Shown here: positions 55,477-64,000 of the stretch, piece by piece | Position numbering within the stretch: the stretch's first letter is position 1 | Layout: each line of letters opens with the position of its first letter | Origin: Gammaproteobacteria bacterium Gsub | GTDB lineage: Bacteria; Pseudomonadota; Gammaproteobacteria; PS1; Pseudothioglobaceae | DNA length: 64,000 bases | Reading direction: 5' to 3' | NCBI GenBank assembly: GCA_002007405.1 | Contig: JYIN01000005.1 | Coordinates: 103,602-167,601 of the forward strand | Translations under genes and position numbers: made by a program | Notes under the pieces: generated by a model | Told to the model about the DNA's origin: nothing | The model's input: only the letters and a program-made list of their open reading frames with translations | Databases searched by the model: none

Positions 55477-56171
55477 AACTTAAAATCCTTATGTAAAAAT
55501 GGTATATGTCCAGTATCTAAGAGTTGTGTGCTGACAGGGATTTTAGCATACCAATTTAGAATTTGAGGGCGCACCAAGGTATCTCGTTTGCCTAAAATCA
55601 CTTTTATCGGCAGGTTGAGTTGTTTAAATTCTTCCACCAAATCATTGTTTAATAAAATTTCTAAGCCTTGATTAAGGGCTTGTGTTGTTGCAGAAAAAGT
55701 ATCAATACTCAGATTAAGTTGGACCAACTTTGCCTTATCTGCACTTTGCAAACTAACAAAGCGTTTCAAACCTTTTGCTAAATCTATTTTTAGGGTATTG
55801 GCAAACTGCTGAAAATTATTTGCATCAATGCCATATTTCCAATTATCATCTTGTACAAATTTTGGCGTGCTGGCAAGCAATATAAGCCTGCTAATTGGCA
55901 GCTGGGCGGCAATATGAATCCCAAGCAAACCGCCCAATGACCACCCTAGCAAAATTGGATTTTTAGGCAAAATTTTAATAATTGCACAGCACCACTCCTC
56001 TAATCCACCGCCAACATCTGGGCTGTGTCCATGCCCGGGCAAATCAATGGTAGTAATACGATAGCGCCTTTTATAGCGTTGGGCTAAATCATCAAACAAA
56101 GCCGAGCTAAACCCCCAACCATGTAATAAAACTAAATCTTTCCCACTACCAATTGTGCGCTTATAAAGCAT
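55473..56171 (-). CDS. bioH: Pimeloyl-ACP methyl ester esterase BioH
   Basis: BioH removes the methyl group from pimeloyl-ACP methyl ester, ending pimelate synthesis for biotin. The 232-residue alpha/beta hydrolase has the oxyanion HGWGFSS, nucleophile elbow GWSLGGLLG (Ser near residue 79), the Asp in LGKRDTLV and His in DTGHIPFL. ATG at 56171 (MLYKRT) is preferred to one at 56198, which lies deep in bioF. Assignment as BioH rests on sequence pattern plus its place after bioF. Confidence 0.9.
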   Translation of the reverse strand: MLYKRTIGSGKDLVLLHGWGFSSALFDDLAQRYKRRYRITTIDLPGHGHSPDVGGGLEEWCCAIIKILPKNPILLGWSLGGLLGIHIAAQLPISRLILLASTPKFVQDDNWKYGIDANNFQQFANTLKIDLAKGLKRFVSLQSADKAKLVQLNLSIDTFSATTQALNQGLEILLNNDLVEEFKQLNLPIKVILGKRDTLVRPQILNWYAKIPVSTQLLDTGHIPFLHKDFKL

Positions 56172-57234
56172 CTTTAATCTGTAGTAATAATTGCTCAATT
56201 TGGCTCTGGGTGTGCTCGCTGCTTAGGGTGATTCTCAGGCGTTGGGTGTTTTTCGGTACGGTCGGTGGGCGGATTGCACCCACATAAAATCCAGCGTTAG
56301 ATAATTTTTGGGCAATCTCTACGGTTTTTTTGTTATCCCCTATGATAAGCGGAAAAATAGCACTATCAGATTTTTCAATGGGCAGTTCTAAAGCGGCTGA
56401 AAATTGAGTGAAAAATTCAATATTGGCGAATAATTTAGCCCTTTGTTCGCCATTTTTAATCAACTCAAGGCTTTGCATTGTTGCCATACATAATGCTGGC
56501 GGGTGTGCAGTAGTGTAGATATAAGGGCGCGATTTTTGCACTAAAAAATCAATCAAATCTGCATCTCCTGCCACAAATGCCCCCATCGTCCCCGCAGCTT
56601 TTCCTAGGGTCGCCATGTAAATAGAATTTTTTGGAATATTAGGCGCAAACATGCCGAAACCATGGGCATCATCTTGGTAAAAAATACTTCCACTTTGTTT
56701 GGTTATTTGCCCAATTTTACTAATATCAGCTCGGTCGCCATCCATGCTAAACACGCTATCAGTTGCAACCAGTCCAGCCCCCGATTGTCTAGCGATTTTT
56801 CGACTCAGTGCATCAGTATTATTATGCAAATATCGTTGCAAAGGCAAGCCAATTAACTGGTTAGCATCAAGCAGTGAGGCGTGGTTGAGCTTGTCTTGTA
56901 ATACCCAATTTAACACTTCTTTTAATGCTGAAAAAACCCCCAAATTCGCCATATATCCGCTTGAAAATAATAGCGCTTTCTCTTGCCCAGTATAGTCCGC
57001 TAACACCTCTTGTAATTGCTGATGTGCAAACGAATGCCCACCGACAAGGTGTGATGCCCCCGCACCCACTCCAAATTTATCTGCCCCGCGTTTAAAAGCT
57101 GCCACCACCTGGGGATGATTTTTAAGCCCCAAATAATCATTTGCACAAAAATTAATTCGCCCACAATCAGGCGACTGAGTTTGCCGATAAAGACCATCTT
57201 CCTTAATCTTATCAATAGCATTAGTAAATTTCAT
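56161..57234 (-). CDS. bioF: 8-amino-7-oxononanoate synthase BioF
   Basis: BioF condenses pimeloyl-ACP with alanine in biotin synthesis, using PLP. The 357 residues include the family blocks NDYLGLKNHPQV, GAGASHLVGGHSFAHQQLQ, DSVFSMDGDRADI, DDAHGFGMFA and the PLP Lys in ATLGKAAGTMGAF. It is somewhat shorter than E. coli BioF (384). bioB, bioC, bioD and bioA are not in the window. A promoter with overlapping dyads lies upstream. Confidence 0.96.
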   Translation of the reverse strand: MKFTNAIDKIKEDGLYRQTQSPDCGRINFCANDYLGLKNHPQVVAAFKRGADKFGVGAGASHLVGGHSFAHQQLQEVLADYTGQEKALLFSSGYMANLGVFSALKEVLNWVLQDKLNHASLLDANQLIGLPLQRYLHNNTDALSRKIARQSGAGLVATDSVFSMDGDRADISKIGQITKQSGSIFYQDDAHGFGMFAPNIPKNSIYMATLGKAAGTMGAFVAGDADLIDFLVQKSRPYIYTTAHPPALCMATMQSLELIKNGEQRAKLFANIEFFTQFSAALELPIEKSDSAIFPLIIGDNKKTVEIAQKLSNAGFYVGAIRPPTVPKNTQRLRITLSSEHTQSQIEQLLLQIKDAL

Positions 57235-57283
57235 AAGCGATCAAATGGTGACACTACGATTTGCGCACTTTGTTTTAAAACAT

Positions 57284-57327
57284 GGGTATAGACCATTATA
57301 GCCTGCAAATCACTATACCCCAATGGT
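57284..57327 (-). promoter_or_regulatory. bioF promoter with overlapping inverted repeats
   Basis: On the minus strand TTGGGG (57323-57318), a 17-base spacer and a perfect TATAAT (57300-57295) form a promoter 61 bases before the bioF ATG. Two inverted repeats interlock across it: GGGTATAG (57284-57291) with CTATACCC (57313-57320), and ACCATT (57292-57297) with AATGGT (57322-57327). This fits an operator, but the half sites do not match the known BirA operator closely. Confidence 0.55.
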
Positions 57328-57413
57328 CCTAACTGGTTAAGACCGAAAAATATTTTAGATAAAAATAAATGGATTTTTGTTTATATTTATAATGATTTTA
57401 TGATTTTTTTAAG

Positions 57414-57440
57414 CCCGTATTACCCGTATTACCCGTATTA
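57414..57440 (+). repeat. Three tandem copies of a 9-bp unit
   Basis: CCCGTATTA occurs three times in direct tandem at 57414-57422, 57423-57431 and 57432-57440, just downstream of the 57459-58091 gene (its stop at 57459). Copy number could vary between strains. Confidence 0.9.
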
Positions 57441-57458
57441 AATATAGTAAGAAAGCGA

Positions 57459-58091
57459 TTATTTTAAATCAGTGCGAGTGGATTTGCGTTTTGAACGCTG
57501 GATTTTGTTGGCTTTTTTTTGAATCTTTGCCCCTTTAGAGATGATTTTATCAACAGCTACTAAATCAGCAACGCTTTGTTTGATTTTTGCAAACGCTTTG
57601 GGTGTTTGAATCTCAATCATTTGTTGCACAATCCATTTTTCATCGGCATCGGTCATAGCGTGTTTGATTTTTTCGCCGAAGTAACGCAGGAGGTGATAAT
57701 CTGGTTCATTATTGTTAAAATCATAATTTGAATAATCAATGACACGCTGATTATATGTGGTGATAAATGCCTTCCAATGGTTGCCCTCTCCCATTCCCTC
57801 GGCTTTATTTTCTTGATAATAAAATCCACATTGTTTGGTAACTTTGGATATTAATTCTTGACGCTTATCGGTGCTCAAGGTTTTAAATACTAAGCGGTCA
57901 ATACATTGAATTAGAAAACATAAATATTCCCTAATCACATCATAAACTTGCTCTTTTTCGATTACAAAACCCTCATTGATAAGGTCTTCAAGGTGGTTTT
58001 TTGTAATCCGCCAGCAGATGAATGCCATTGCACCACCAATATCTTCAATGGTTTTTGTTTTATTTTTATGCCATTTGCTTTTGACTCTCAC
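57459..58091 (-). CDS. Conserved-looking soluble protein of unknown function
   Basis: I do not recognise a family. The 210-residue protein is predicted soluble and mostly helical, with several aromatic and cysteine positions (FICWRITKNHLEDLI, EYLCFLIQCIDRLVF, KQCGFYYQENKAEGMGEG) and a strongly basic tail (KGAKIQKKANKIQRSKRKS) that could bind nucleic acid. No signal peptide or membrane helix is seen. It lies 20 bases after the rhodanese gene on the same strand. The ATG lies in CTCACAAATC-type AT-rich DNA without a clear ribosome site. Confidence 0.7.
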   Translation of the reverse strand: MRVKSKWHKNKTKTIEDIGGAMAFICWRITKNHLEDLINEGFVIEKEQVYDVIREYLCFLIQCIDRLVFKTLSTDKRQELISKVTKQCGFYYQENKAEGMGEGNHWKAFITTYNQRVIDYSNYDFNNNEPDYHLLRYFGEKIKHAMTDADEKWIVQQMIEIQTPKAFAKIKQSVADLVAVDKIISKGAKIQKKANKIQRSKRKSTRTDLK

Positions 58092-58111
58092 AAATCAATT
58101 TTAGCCGTTAT

Positions 58112-59767
<1,656 letters not shown>

Positions 59768-59779
59768 CGGGAGACAAAC

Positions 59780-60118
59780 ATGAATTTATTGGATTTTATT
59801 ATACCTCCAGCTCTTGCACAAGGTGAGGTGACAACCGTTTCAGGGTCTGGGTTTGGCGGTCTTGTGCCACTGGTGATTTTATTTGTGATTTTTTATTTCC
59901 TACTCATTCGTCCGCAACAAAAACGCGCCAAAGAACACAAAGCCTTGTTGGCTGTGTTAAAAGCCGGTGATGAGGTGGTTACTAATGGTGGCGTAGTTGG
60001 TAAAGTCGTCTCAGTTGAAGAGTCTTTTGCCAATATTGAGATTTCTAAAGGTGTAGTGGTTAAAGTGCAAAAACAAGGCATCAACCAAAAAATGCCAAAA
60101 GGCAGTGCGGGAATTTGA
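59780..60118 (+). CDS. yajC: Sec translocon accessory protein YajC
   Basis: YajC is a small subunit of the SecDF-YajC complex. The 112-residue protein has one helix (about 27-43) followed by RPQQKRAKEHKALLAVLKAGDEVVTNGGVVGKV, the family signature. It begins 12 bases after serS and ends 8 bases before secD. tgt, which often precedes yajC, is replaced here by serS. Confidence 0.96.
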   Translation: MNLLDFIIPPALAQGEVTTVSGSGFGGLVPLVILFVIFYFLLIRPQQKRAKEHKALLAVLKAGDEVVTNGGVVGKVVSVEESFANIEISKGVVVKVQKQGINQKMPKGSAGI

Positions 60119-60126
60119 ATTAAAAA

Positions 60127-61983
60127 ATGAACCATTATTCAGGATTAAAAAATGTATTGATTGCATTTTTTCTACTACTTTCAGTGTTATATGCTTTGCC
60201 AAATATATTTGGCTCAGACTTAGCAGTGCAAATATCTAGTGCTGACACCCGGTCGATTAAACAAAATGATTTAAACAAAGTCAGGGTTATTTTAAAAGAC
60301 AAAGGTTTAAATTATAAATCCGCCCATTTATCTAATCGTCAAATTTTGGTGCGTTTTGACAACAGCGCCACCCAGCTCTTAGCAAAGGATTTACTTAAAA
60401 CACAGTTGGGACGCAATTATGTAGTGGCACTCAACCTTGCCCCCTCAATACCATCTTGGTTAGCGGGTTTGGGTGGTAAAGCGATGTCGCTGGGTTTGGA
60501 CTTGCGTGGGGGGGTGCATTTTTTGTTAGAGGTTGATACCCAAGCAGTTTTATCAATGTCAATTGATAGGTATTACAATGAGCTACGCACATTGTTGCGG
60601 GCTGAGCGTTTGTATAAGCGTATTAGCAAACAAAATGAGGCCATTGTTATTGAGTTTAAAAATACGGCACTAAAAGATCAGGCGTTGCGACTCATTCGCT
60701 CAGAATTAAATGATTTAACGATTTTAAAAACCGATAATCAAACCCCATTATTGTTGCGCGTACGCTTGAGTGATGAGACACAGAAACAAGCAAAAAAAAA
60801 TGCCCTAAAACAAAATATTAACACCCTAAGAAACCGTGTTAATGAGCTGGGTGTGGCTGAACCAATCATTCAGCAACAGGGTTTAGAGCGGATTGTGGTG
60901 CAACTTCCGGGGGTGCAAGATACTGCCAGAGCAAAAGAAATCCTAGGCGCTGTGGCAACTTTGGAATTTAGATTAGTTGATGAAAAAAATGACCCTCAAA
61001 TTGCAATTCAATCTGGCAGGACTCCATTGGAATCTAAGTTGTATTATTTTAAAGATGGGCGTCCCCTATTATTAAAAAACCGCGTCATTGCAACTGGTGA
61101 AAATATTACTGGGGCATCCTCAGGCGTTGATCAAGAAAGCAACGCCCCTATGGTTAATATTACTTTGGATGGTGCCGGCGGTAGAGCGATGCTTGATACC
61201 ACAAAAAAATATTTGCGTCATCGTATGGCTGTTGTATTTATTGAAAATAAAGTTGAGACCGTGCATAAAAAAGACGGCACAACGCGCAAAAAACGCACAA
61301 CTACTAAAGATATTATTAACGCTGCCACCATTCAAGGCACATTCTCGTCGCGTTTTCAAATTACTGGCATCAATAGTGCCCGTGAAGCCCGTAATTTAGC
61401 CTTATTACTCAGGGCTGGCTCGCTTTCTGCACCGATTGAAATTATTGAAGAGCGCACGATTGGCCCTAGTTTGGGTGCTGACAATATTAAAAAAGGTGTG
61501 CTCTCAGTGGTTGTTGGATTTATCTTGGTGTTATTATTTATGGCAGTGCGCTACCGCATTTTCGGGATGGTGGCAAATGTTGCATTGACCCTTAATTTGG
61601 TGATGATTGTGGCAGTTTTATCAATGCTACAAGCAACACTGACTTTGCCGGGCATCGCTGGCATCGTATTAACAGTAGGCATGGCAGTTGACGCCAATGT
61701 CTTGATTTTTGAGCGTATTAAAGAAGAGCTGGGTATAAGTGGCAATATTCAAAAGGCAATTACCAGTGGTTATGATAAGGCGCTGCGCACCATTGCGGAT
61801 GCAAATATTACCACGCTGATTGCTGCCTTGGTATTGTTTAGTTTTGGCACCGGTCCGATTAAAGGGTTTGCGATTACCTTATCTATCGGTATTGTAACCT
61901 CAATGTTTACTGCTATTGTTGTCTCGCGTGCCATTGTTAATAAAATTTATGGGGATAAAAAAATACAGGAGTTATCAATATGA
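60127..61983 (+). CDS. secD: Protein translocase subunit SecD
   Basis: SecD uses the proton gradient to help complete protein export. The 618 residues have an N-terminal helix, a large periplasmic domain (about 30-450) with LGLDLRGGVHFLLEVD, and five C-terminal helices with AVRYRIFGMVANVALTLNLVM and GMAVDANVLIFERIKEEL. The stop overlaps secF by 4 bases. Confidence 0.97.
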   Translation: MNHYSGLKNVLIAFFLLLSVLYALPNIFGSDLAVQISSADTRSIKQNDLNKVRVILKDKGLNYKSAHLSNRQILVRFDNSATQLLAKDLLKTQLGRNYVVALNLAPSIPSWLAGLGGKAMSLGLDLRGGVHFLLEVDTQAVLSMSIDRYYNELRTLLRAERLYKRISKQNEAIVIEFKNTALKDQALRLIRSELNDLTILKTDNQTPLLLRVRLSDETQKQAKKNALKQNINTLRNRVNELGVAEPIIQQQGLERIVVQLPGVQDTARAKEILGAVATLEFRLVDEKNDPQIAIQSGRTPLESKLYYFKDGRPLLLKNRVIATGENITGASSGVDQESNAPMVNITLDGAGGRAMLDTTKKYLRHRMAVVFIENKVETVHKKDGTTRKKRTTTKDIINAATIQGTFSSRFQITGINSAREARNLALLLRAGSLSAPIEIIEERTIGPSLGADNIKKGVLSVVVGFILVLLFMAVRYRIFGMVANVALTLNLVMIVAVLSMLQATLTLPGIAGIVLTVGMAVDANVLIFERIKEELGISGNIQKAITSGYDKALRTIADANITTLIAALVLFSFGTGPIKGFAITLSIGIVTSMFTAIVVSRAIVNKIYGDKKIQELSI

Positions 61984-62906
61984 AAATTTTAAACACAAAT
62001 ATCCCCGTTATTGACTTCGTTGGGAAGAGGCTTTATGCGGTTATTTTTTCGCTGGCATTAATGGCAATCTCAATATTTTCATTAACAACACAGGGGCTAA
62101 AATTTGGCATTGATTTTACTGGTGGCACCTTGATTGAGGCAGGTTATAAAAAAACCGTTGATCTGGGTGAAGTTAGAAGCGCGCTGGCAGAGGCAAAGTT
62201 TAGAGGCGCTAATGTGCAATATTTTGGCAGCAGTCGTGAAATCCTCATCCGTCTTGAACCACAAAATATTTCCAGCGCAAAACTCAGCTCAAAAATTATT
62301 CGCCTATTGGGTGAGGATGTTGATATTCGCCGAGTTGAGTTTGTCGGACCTAAAGTTGGCGAAGAGCTGACCAATGACGGCGGTCTGGCAATGTTGTATG
62401 CCCTGATTGGGATTTTAATTTATGTGGCATTTCGTTTTGAATATCGTTTTTCTTTAGGCTCAATAGCGGCGTTGATTCATGATGTCATCATTACCTTAGG
62501 CGTATTTTCATTGTTACAAGTAGAGTTTGATTTGACTGTGTTGGCAGCAATTTTGGCAGTAATTGGTTATTCATTAAATGACACGATTGTGGTATTTGAC
62601 AGAATCCGAGAAAACTTTTTATCCACCCGGGAAGTTGATTCAAACAAGATTGTTAATACAGCACTTAACCAAACCCTATCCAGAACCATTATGACCTCAG
62701 TTACCACTTTATTGGTGTTGTTGGCACTATTTTTCTTAGGCGGTGAAATCATTCACGGTTTTGCCCTTGCCTTACTTATTGGCGTAGTTACTGGTACCTA
62801 CTCTTCAATCTATGTTGCCAGTTCAATGATTTTGATTTTAGGTATTACTAAGGCGGATTTGCTGCCCTCAGAAAAAGAAGAAAAAGCAATAGACGCCCGT
62901 CCTTAA
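61980..62906 (+). CDS. secF: Protein translocase subunit SecF
   Basis: SecF partners SecD in the inner membrane. The 308 residues have the N-terminal LKFGIDFTGGTLIE and VGPKVGEEL, and the C-terminal helices with VIGYSLNDTIVVFDRIREN and the TSVTTLLVLLALFFLGGEII segment. It is followed by a weak AT-rich hairpin (62909-62925) and a convergent gene. Confidence 0.97.
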   Translation: MKILNTNIPVIDFVGKRLYAVIFSLALMAISIFSLTTQGLKFGIDFTGGTLIEAGYKKTVDLGEVRSALAEAKFRGANVQYFGSSREILIRLEPQNISSAKLSSKIIRLLGEDVDIRRVEFVGPKVGEELTNDGGLAMLYALIGILIYVAFRFEYRFSLGSIAALIHDVIITLGVFSLLQVEFDLTVLAAILAVIGYSLNDTIVVFDRIRENFLSTREVDSNKIVNTALNQTLSRTIMTSVTTLLVLLALFFLGGEIIHGFALALLIGVVTGTYSSIYVASSMILILGITKADLLPSEKEEKAIDARP

Positions 62907-62931
62907 GTTTTGTCATTTAGACAAACATCAA

Positions 62932-63435
62932 TTATTCATCATCAGCAAAATCTAAGCGCTCTTGTAAGGTCTTTAAACTCTCTACAGCACAAGCTTCGTC
63001 AATATCACCACCAGGTGCACCACTAATGCCGATTGCGCCAATCAAAGCACCAGCTGAGCGAATTGGCACACCACCTTGCATAACAATCAAACCCTCAATA
63101 TGATTAAGCTCTTGACGAATATCGCCACGACTGGCTCTAAAACTACCTGAATCAACCCCTGCCATAATAACTATATTGGCTTTTCTTTGTGCAATCTCTA
63201 AGGTTTGTCTAGCAGCCAAATCATCCCGCACGGCAACCCGCAGATTTGCATGTTTATCCACTACAACACTGGAAACTTGATACCCCTTTTTGCGACACCG
63301 TTCAATACTTTTTTTAGCCAATTCATAGGCGATGTCTAAACCAATGTTTTTTTGTGTTAAGACATCAATTGCCATTGTGTTATAAGCCAACGCTAATGCA
63401 AAAAAACCTATCAATGAACGCATCAAATATGACAT
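62932..63435 (-). CDS. Exported GlcG/HbpS-like protein
   Basis: The 167-residue protein has an N-terminal signal (about 1-22, ending near NTMA) and the GlcG/HbpS domain, with ASVVVVD-like VSSVVVDKHANLRVAVRDD, GGVPIRSAGALIGAIGISGAPGGDID at about 120-146. Family members bind heme or degrade small ligands in different species, and the ligand here is unknown. The start at 63435 is supported by AGGAGGGG six bases upstream. A promoter is at 63470-63499. Confidence 0.88.
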   Translation of the reverse strand: MSYLMRSLIGFFALALAYNTMAIDVLTQKNIGLDIAYELAKKSIERCRKKGYQVSSVVVDKHANLRVAVRDDLAARQTLEIAQRKANIVIMAGVDSGSFRASRGDIRQELNHIEGLIVMQGGVPIRSAGALIGAIGISGAPGGDIDEACAVESLKTLQERLDFADDE

Positions 63436-63469
63436 TTTCCCCTCCTTTTATTAAAAATAACTCCAATCC

Positions 63470-63499
63470 ATTATAGTATATTCCAATGACTGGTTACAA
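63470..63499 (-). promoter_or_regulatory. Predicted promoter of the GlcG/HbpS-like gene
   Basis: On the minus strand TTGTAA (63499-63494), an 18-base spacer and a perfect TATAAT (63475-63470) lie 34 bases before the ATG at 63435. Confidence 0.6.
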
Positions 63500-63898
63500 A
63501 AATTGTAGCCCTATAAATACACGACTCCGAGTTGGTCTTGGGGTTTCGGCCTTCAGTAAAAAGCGGGCACCTGCCGATAGTTTCCAGTGTGAATTGATAT
63601 AGCAACTAAAAACAGTAATTTGACAACATGCTACACTTAAAACCACTAGACTTAAGCATTTTTACTGCACTACTTATCTTAGGTATTTTTAATGTAGAGG
63701 GAATAGAGGGCAGGGCAGACAATACAAATATAATCATAATTATTAATCAACATTTTTGATTCGTTTTTTTAGGTATTATTAAACCAATTATTTTGCTAAA
63801 TAACATTGCATGTTACCTAAAATTAGGTATCATAGCAGAAAATACGCTCTAACTCGGCAATATTTTGTCATTAAAAATTATTTAAAATAGGAAAAACC
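63500..63898. other. Intergenic region, relatively GC-rich block then AT-rich control region
   Basis: The 399-base divergent gap holds a block at about 63518-63595 that is richer in G and C than its surroundings, with short self-complementary pieces such as GCGGGCACCTGCCG; it may encode a small RNA or be a remnant. The second half contains three TTAGGTA motifs and a palindrome (63814-63829). No protein-coding frame is supported. Confidence 0.45.
63806..63833 (+). promoter_or_regulatory. Palindromic operator within a possible promoter of the last lipoprotein
   Basis: The perfect palindrome TACCTAA-AA-TTAGGTA at 63814-63829 lies between a weak -35 (TTGCAT, 63806-63811) and a -10 (TATCAT, 63828-63833), spacing 16. 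Single TTAGGTA motifs recur upstream at 63679-63685 and 63769-63775. A repressor or regulator site is likely; the binding protein is unknown. Confidence 0.5.
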
Positions 63899-64000
63899 AT
63901 GTTTAAACTAAGCAAATTATTTTTAACCAGTTTTATCGTTTTAACACTCGCTGCTTGTAACGGCTCAGATTCAGATGGAGGCAGCACCTCTCCCCCTACC
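63899..64000 (+). CDS. Start of a lipoprotein gene, cut by window end
   Basis: ATG at 63899 with AGGAAA upstream opens a 34-codon frame to the last base: a basic start (MFKLSK), a hydrophobic stretch and a lipobox LAAC followed by NGSDSDGGS. The lipid-anchored Cys is near residue 21 and the mature part starts with a Ser/Gly/Asp-rich linker. The rest, and so the function, lies outside the window. Confidence 0.8.
   Translation, partial: MFKLSKLFLTSFIVLTLAACNGSDSDGGSTSPPT

Noticed and set aside
57414..57440. CRISPR-like array
   Set aside because: The 9-bp unit is directly tandem, with no spacers and no cas genes nearby.
62909..62925. TTTGTC-ATTTA-GACAAA hairpin after secF as a terminator
   Set aside because: The stem is AT-rich and weak and no T run follows on either strand.
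63500..63700. Complete 6S RNA gene
   Set aside because: Only a short 5'-like piece matches; the 3' half that should pair with it and the central bubble are not seen.

Overview
This window is a dense, AT-rich piece of a bacterial chromosome that reads as a gammaproteobacterium. The folC-cvpA-purF-metZ order, fabA-fabB, lpxK-ycaR-kdsB, msrP-msrQ, nhaD and the RNase P RNA all point that way. Copper nitrite reductase, cytochrome-c NO reductase, an aa3-type cytochrome oxidase, an Rnf subunit and a TRAP transporter in a compact AT-rich genome suggest a marine sulfur-oxidiser of the SUP05 / Thioglobus type or a related symbiont. That placement is an inference from gene content; no marker gene was compared.

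Layout. 1-3.2 kb: mfd, cut at its 5' end by the window. 3.2-14.1 kb: a respiration island. The minus strand carries nirK, a small membrane protein and norC-norB (nitrite to N2O), then a Crp/Fnr-type regulator overlapping a SURF1 gene, then the cytochrome oxidase operon coxB-coxA-(32-residue ORF)-cox11-coxC; ctaA (heme A synthesis) is divergent. A perfect FNR/NnrR-like box lies between the regulator gene and nirK at class II spacing to a -10 element. 14.3-14.7 kb: RNase P RNA. 14.7-21.1 kb: a seven-gene minus-strand run ftsY-alkC-like-rnfE-prmC-dctPQM. 21.5-26 kb: msrPQ, a pair of M16 peptidases and a GGCT-like protein. 26.2-34 kb: fabA-fabB, then trmB-fxsA-folC-cvpA-purF-metZ. 34-36.5 kb: aroC and tRNA-Arg(CCU) among gene remnants and dispersed repeats. 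36.5-47.5 kb: plus-strand genes ygfZ-nhaD-coaX-trpS, rluB, ileS-aroB-(Met-rich membrane protein)-gatC-gatA. 47.8-53.2 kb: lolD-lolC, divergent psiE-lpxK-ycaR-kdsB-folD-grx. 53.2-58.4 kb: purE-purK, bioF-bioH-yjdF, an unknown protein and a rhodanese. 58.5-62.9 kb: serS-yajC-secD-secF. 62.9-64 kb: an HbpS/GlcG-like exported protein, an unusual intergenic region and the first 34 codons of a lipoprotein.

How the genes work together. The respiration island joins aerobic (cox plus assembly factors Cox11, SURF1 and CtaA) and nitrite/NO respiration, with the likely NO- or oxygen-sensing regulator between them. Most of the rest is housekeeping: translation, secretion, lipid A, purine, folate, biotin and shikimate metabolism.

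No clear defence island, prophage, complete insertion sequence or CRISPR array is visible, and I do not see an obviously new multi-gene system. The least explained items are: the small membrane protein between nirK and norC; the 32-residue ORF in the cox operon; a dispersed repeat family ending in GCAAAGGTCT; the dyads at the bioF promoter; the palindrome before the last lipoprotein; and two unknown proteins (45172-45753 and 57459-58091).
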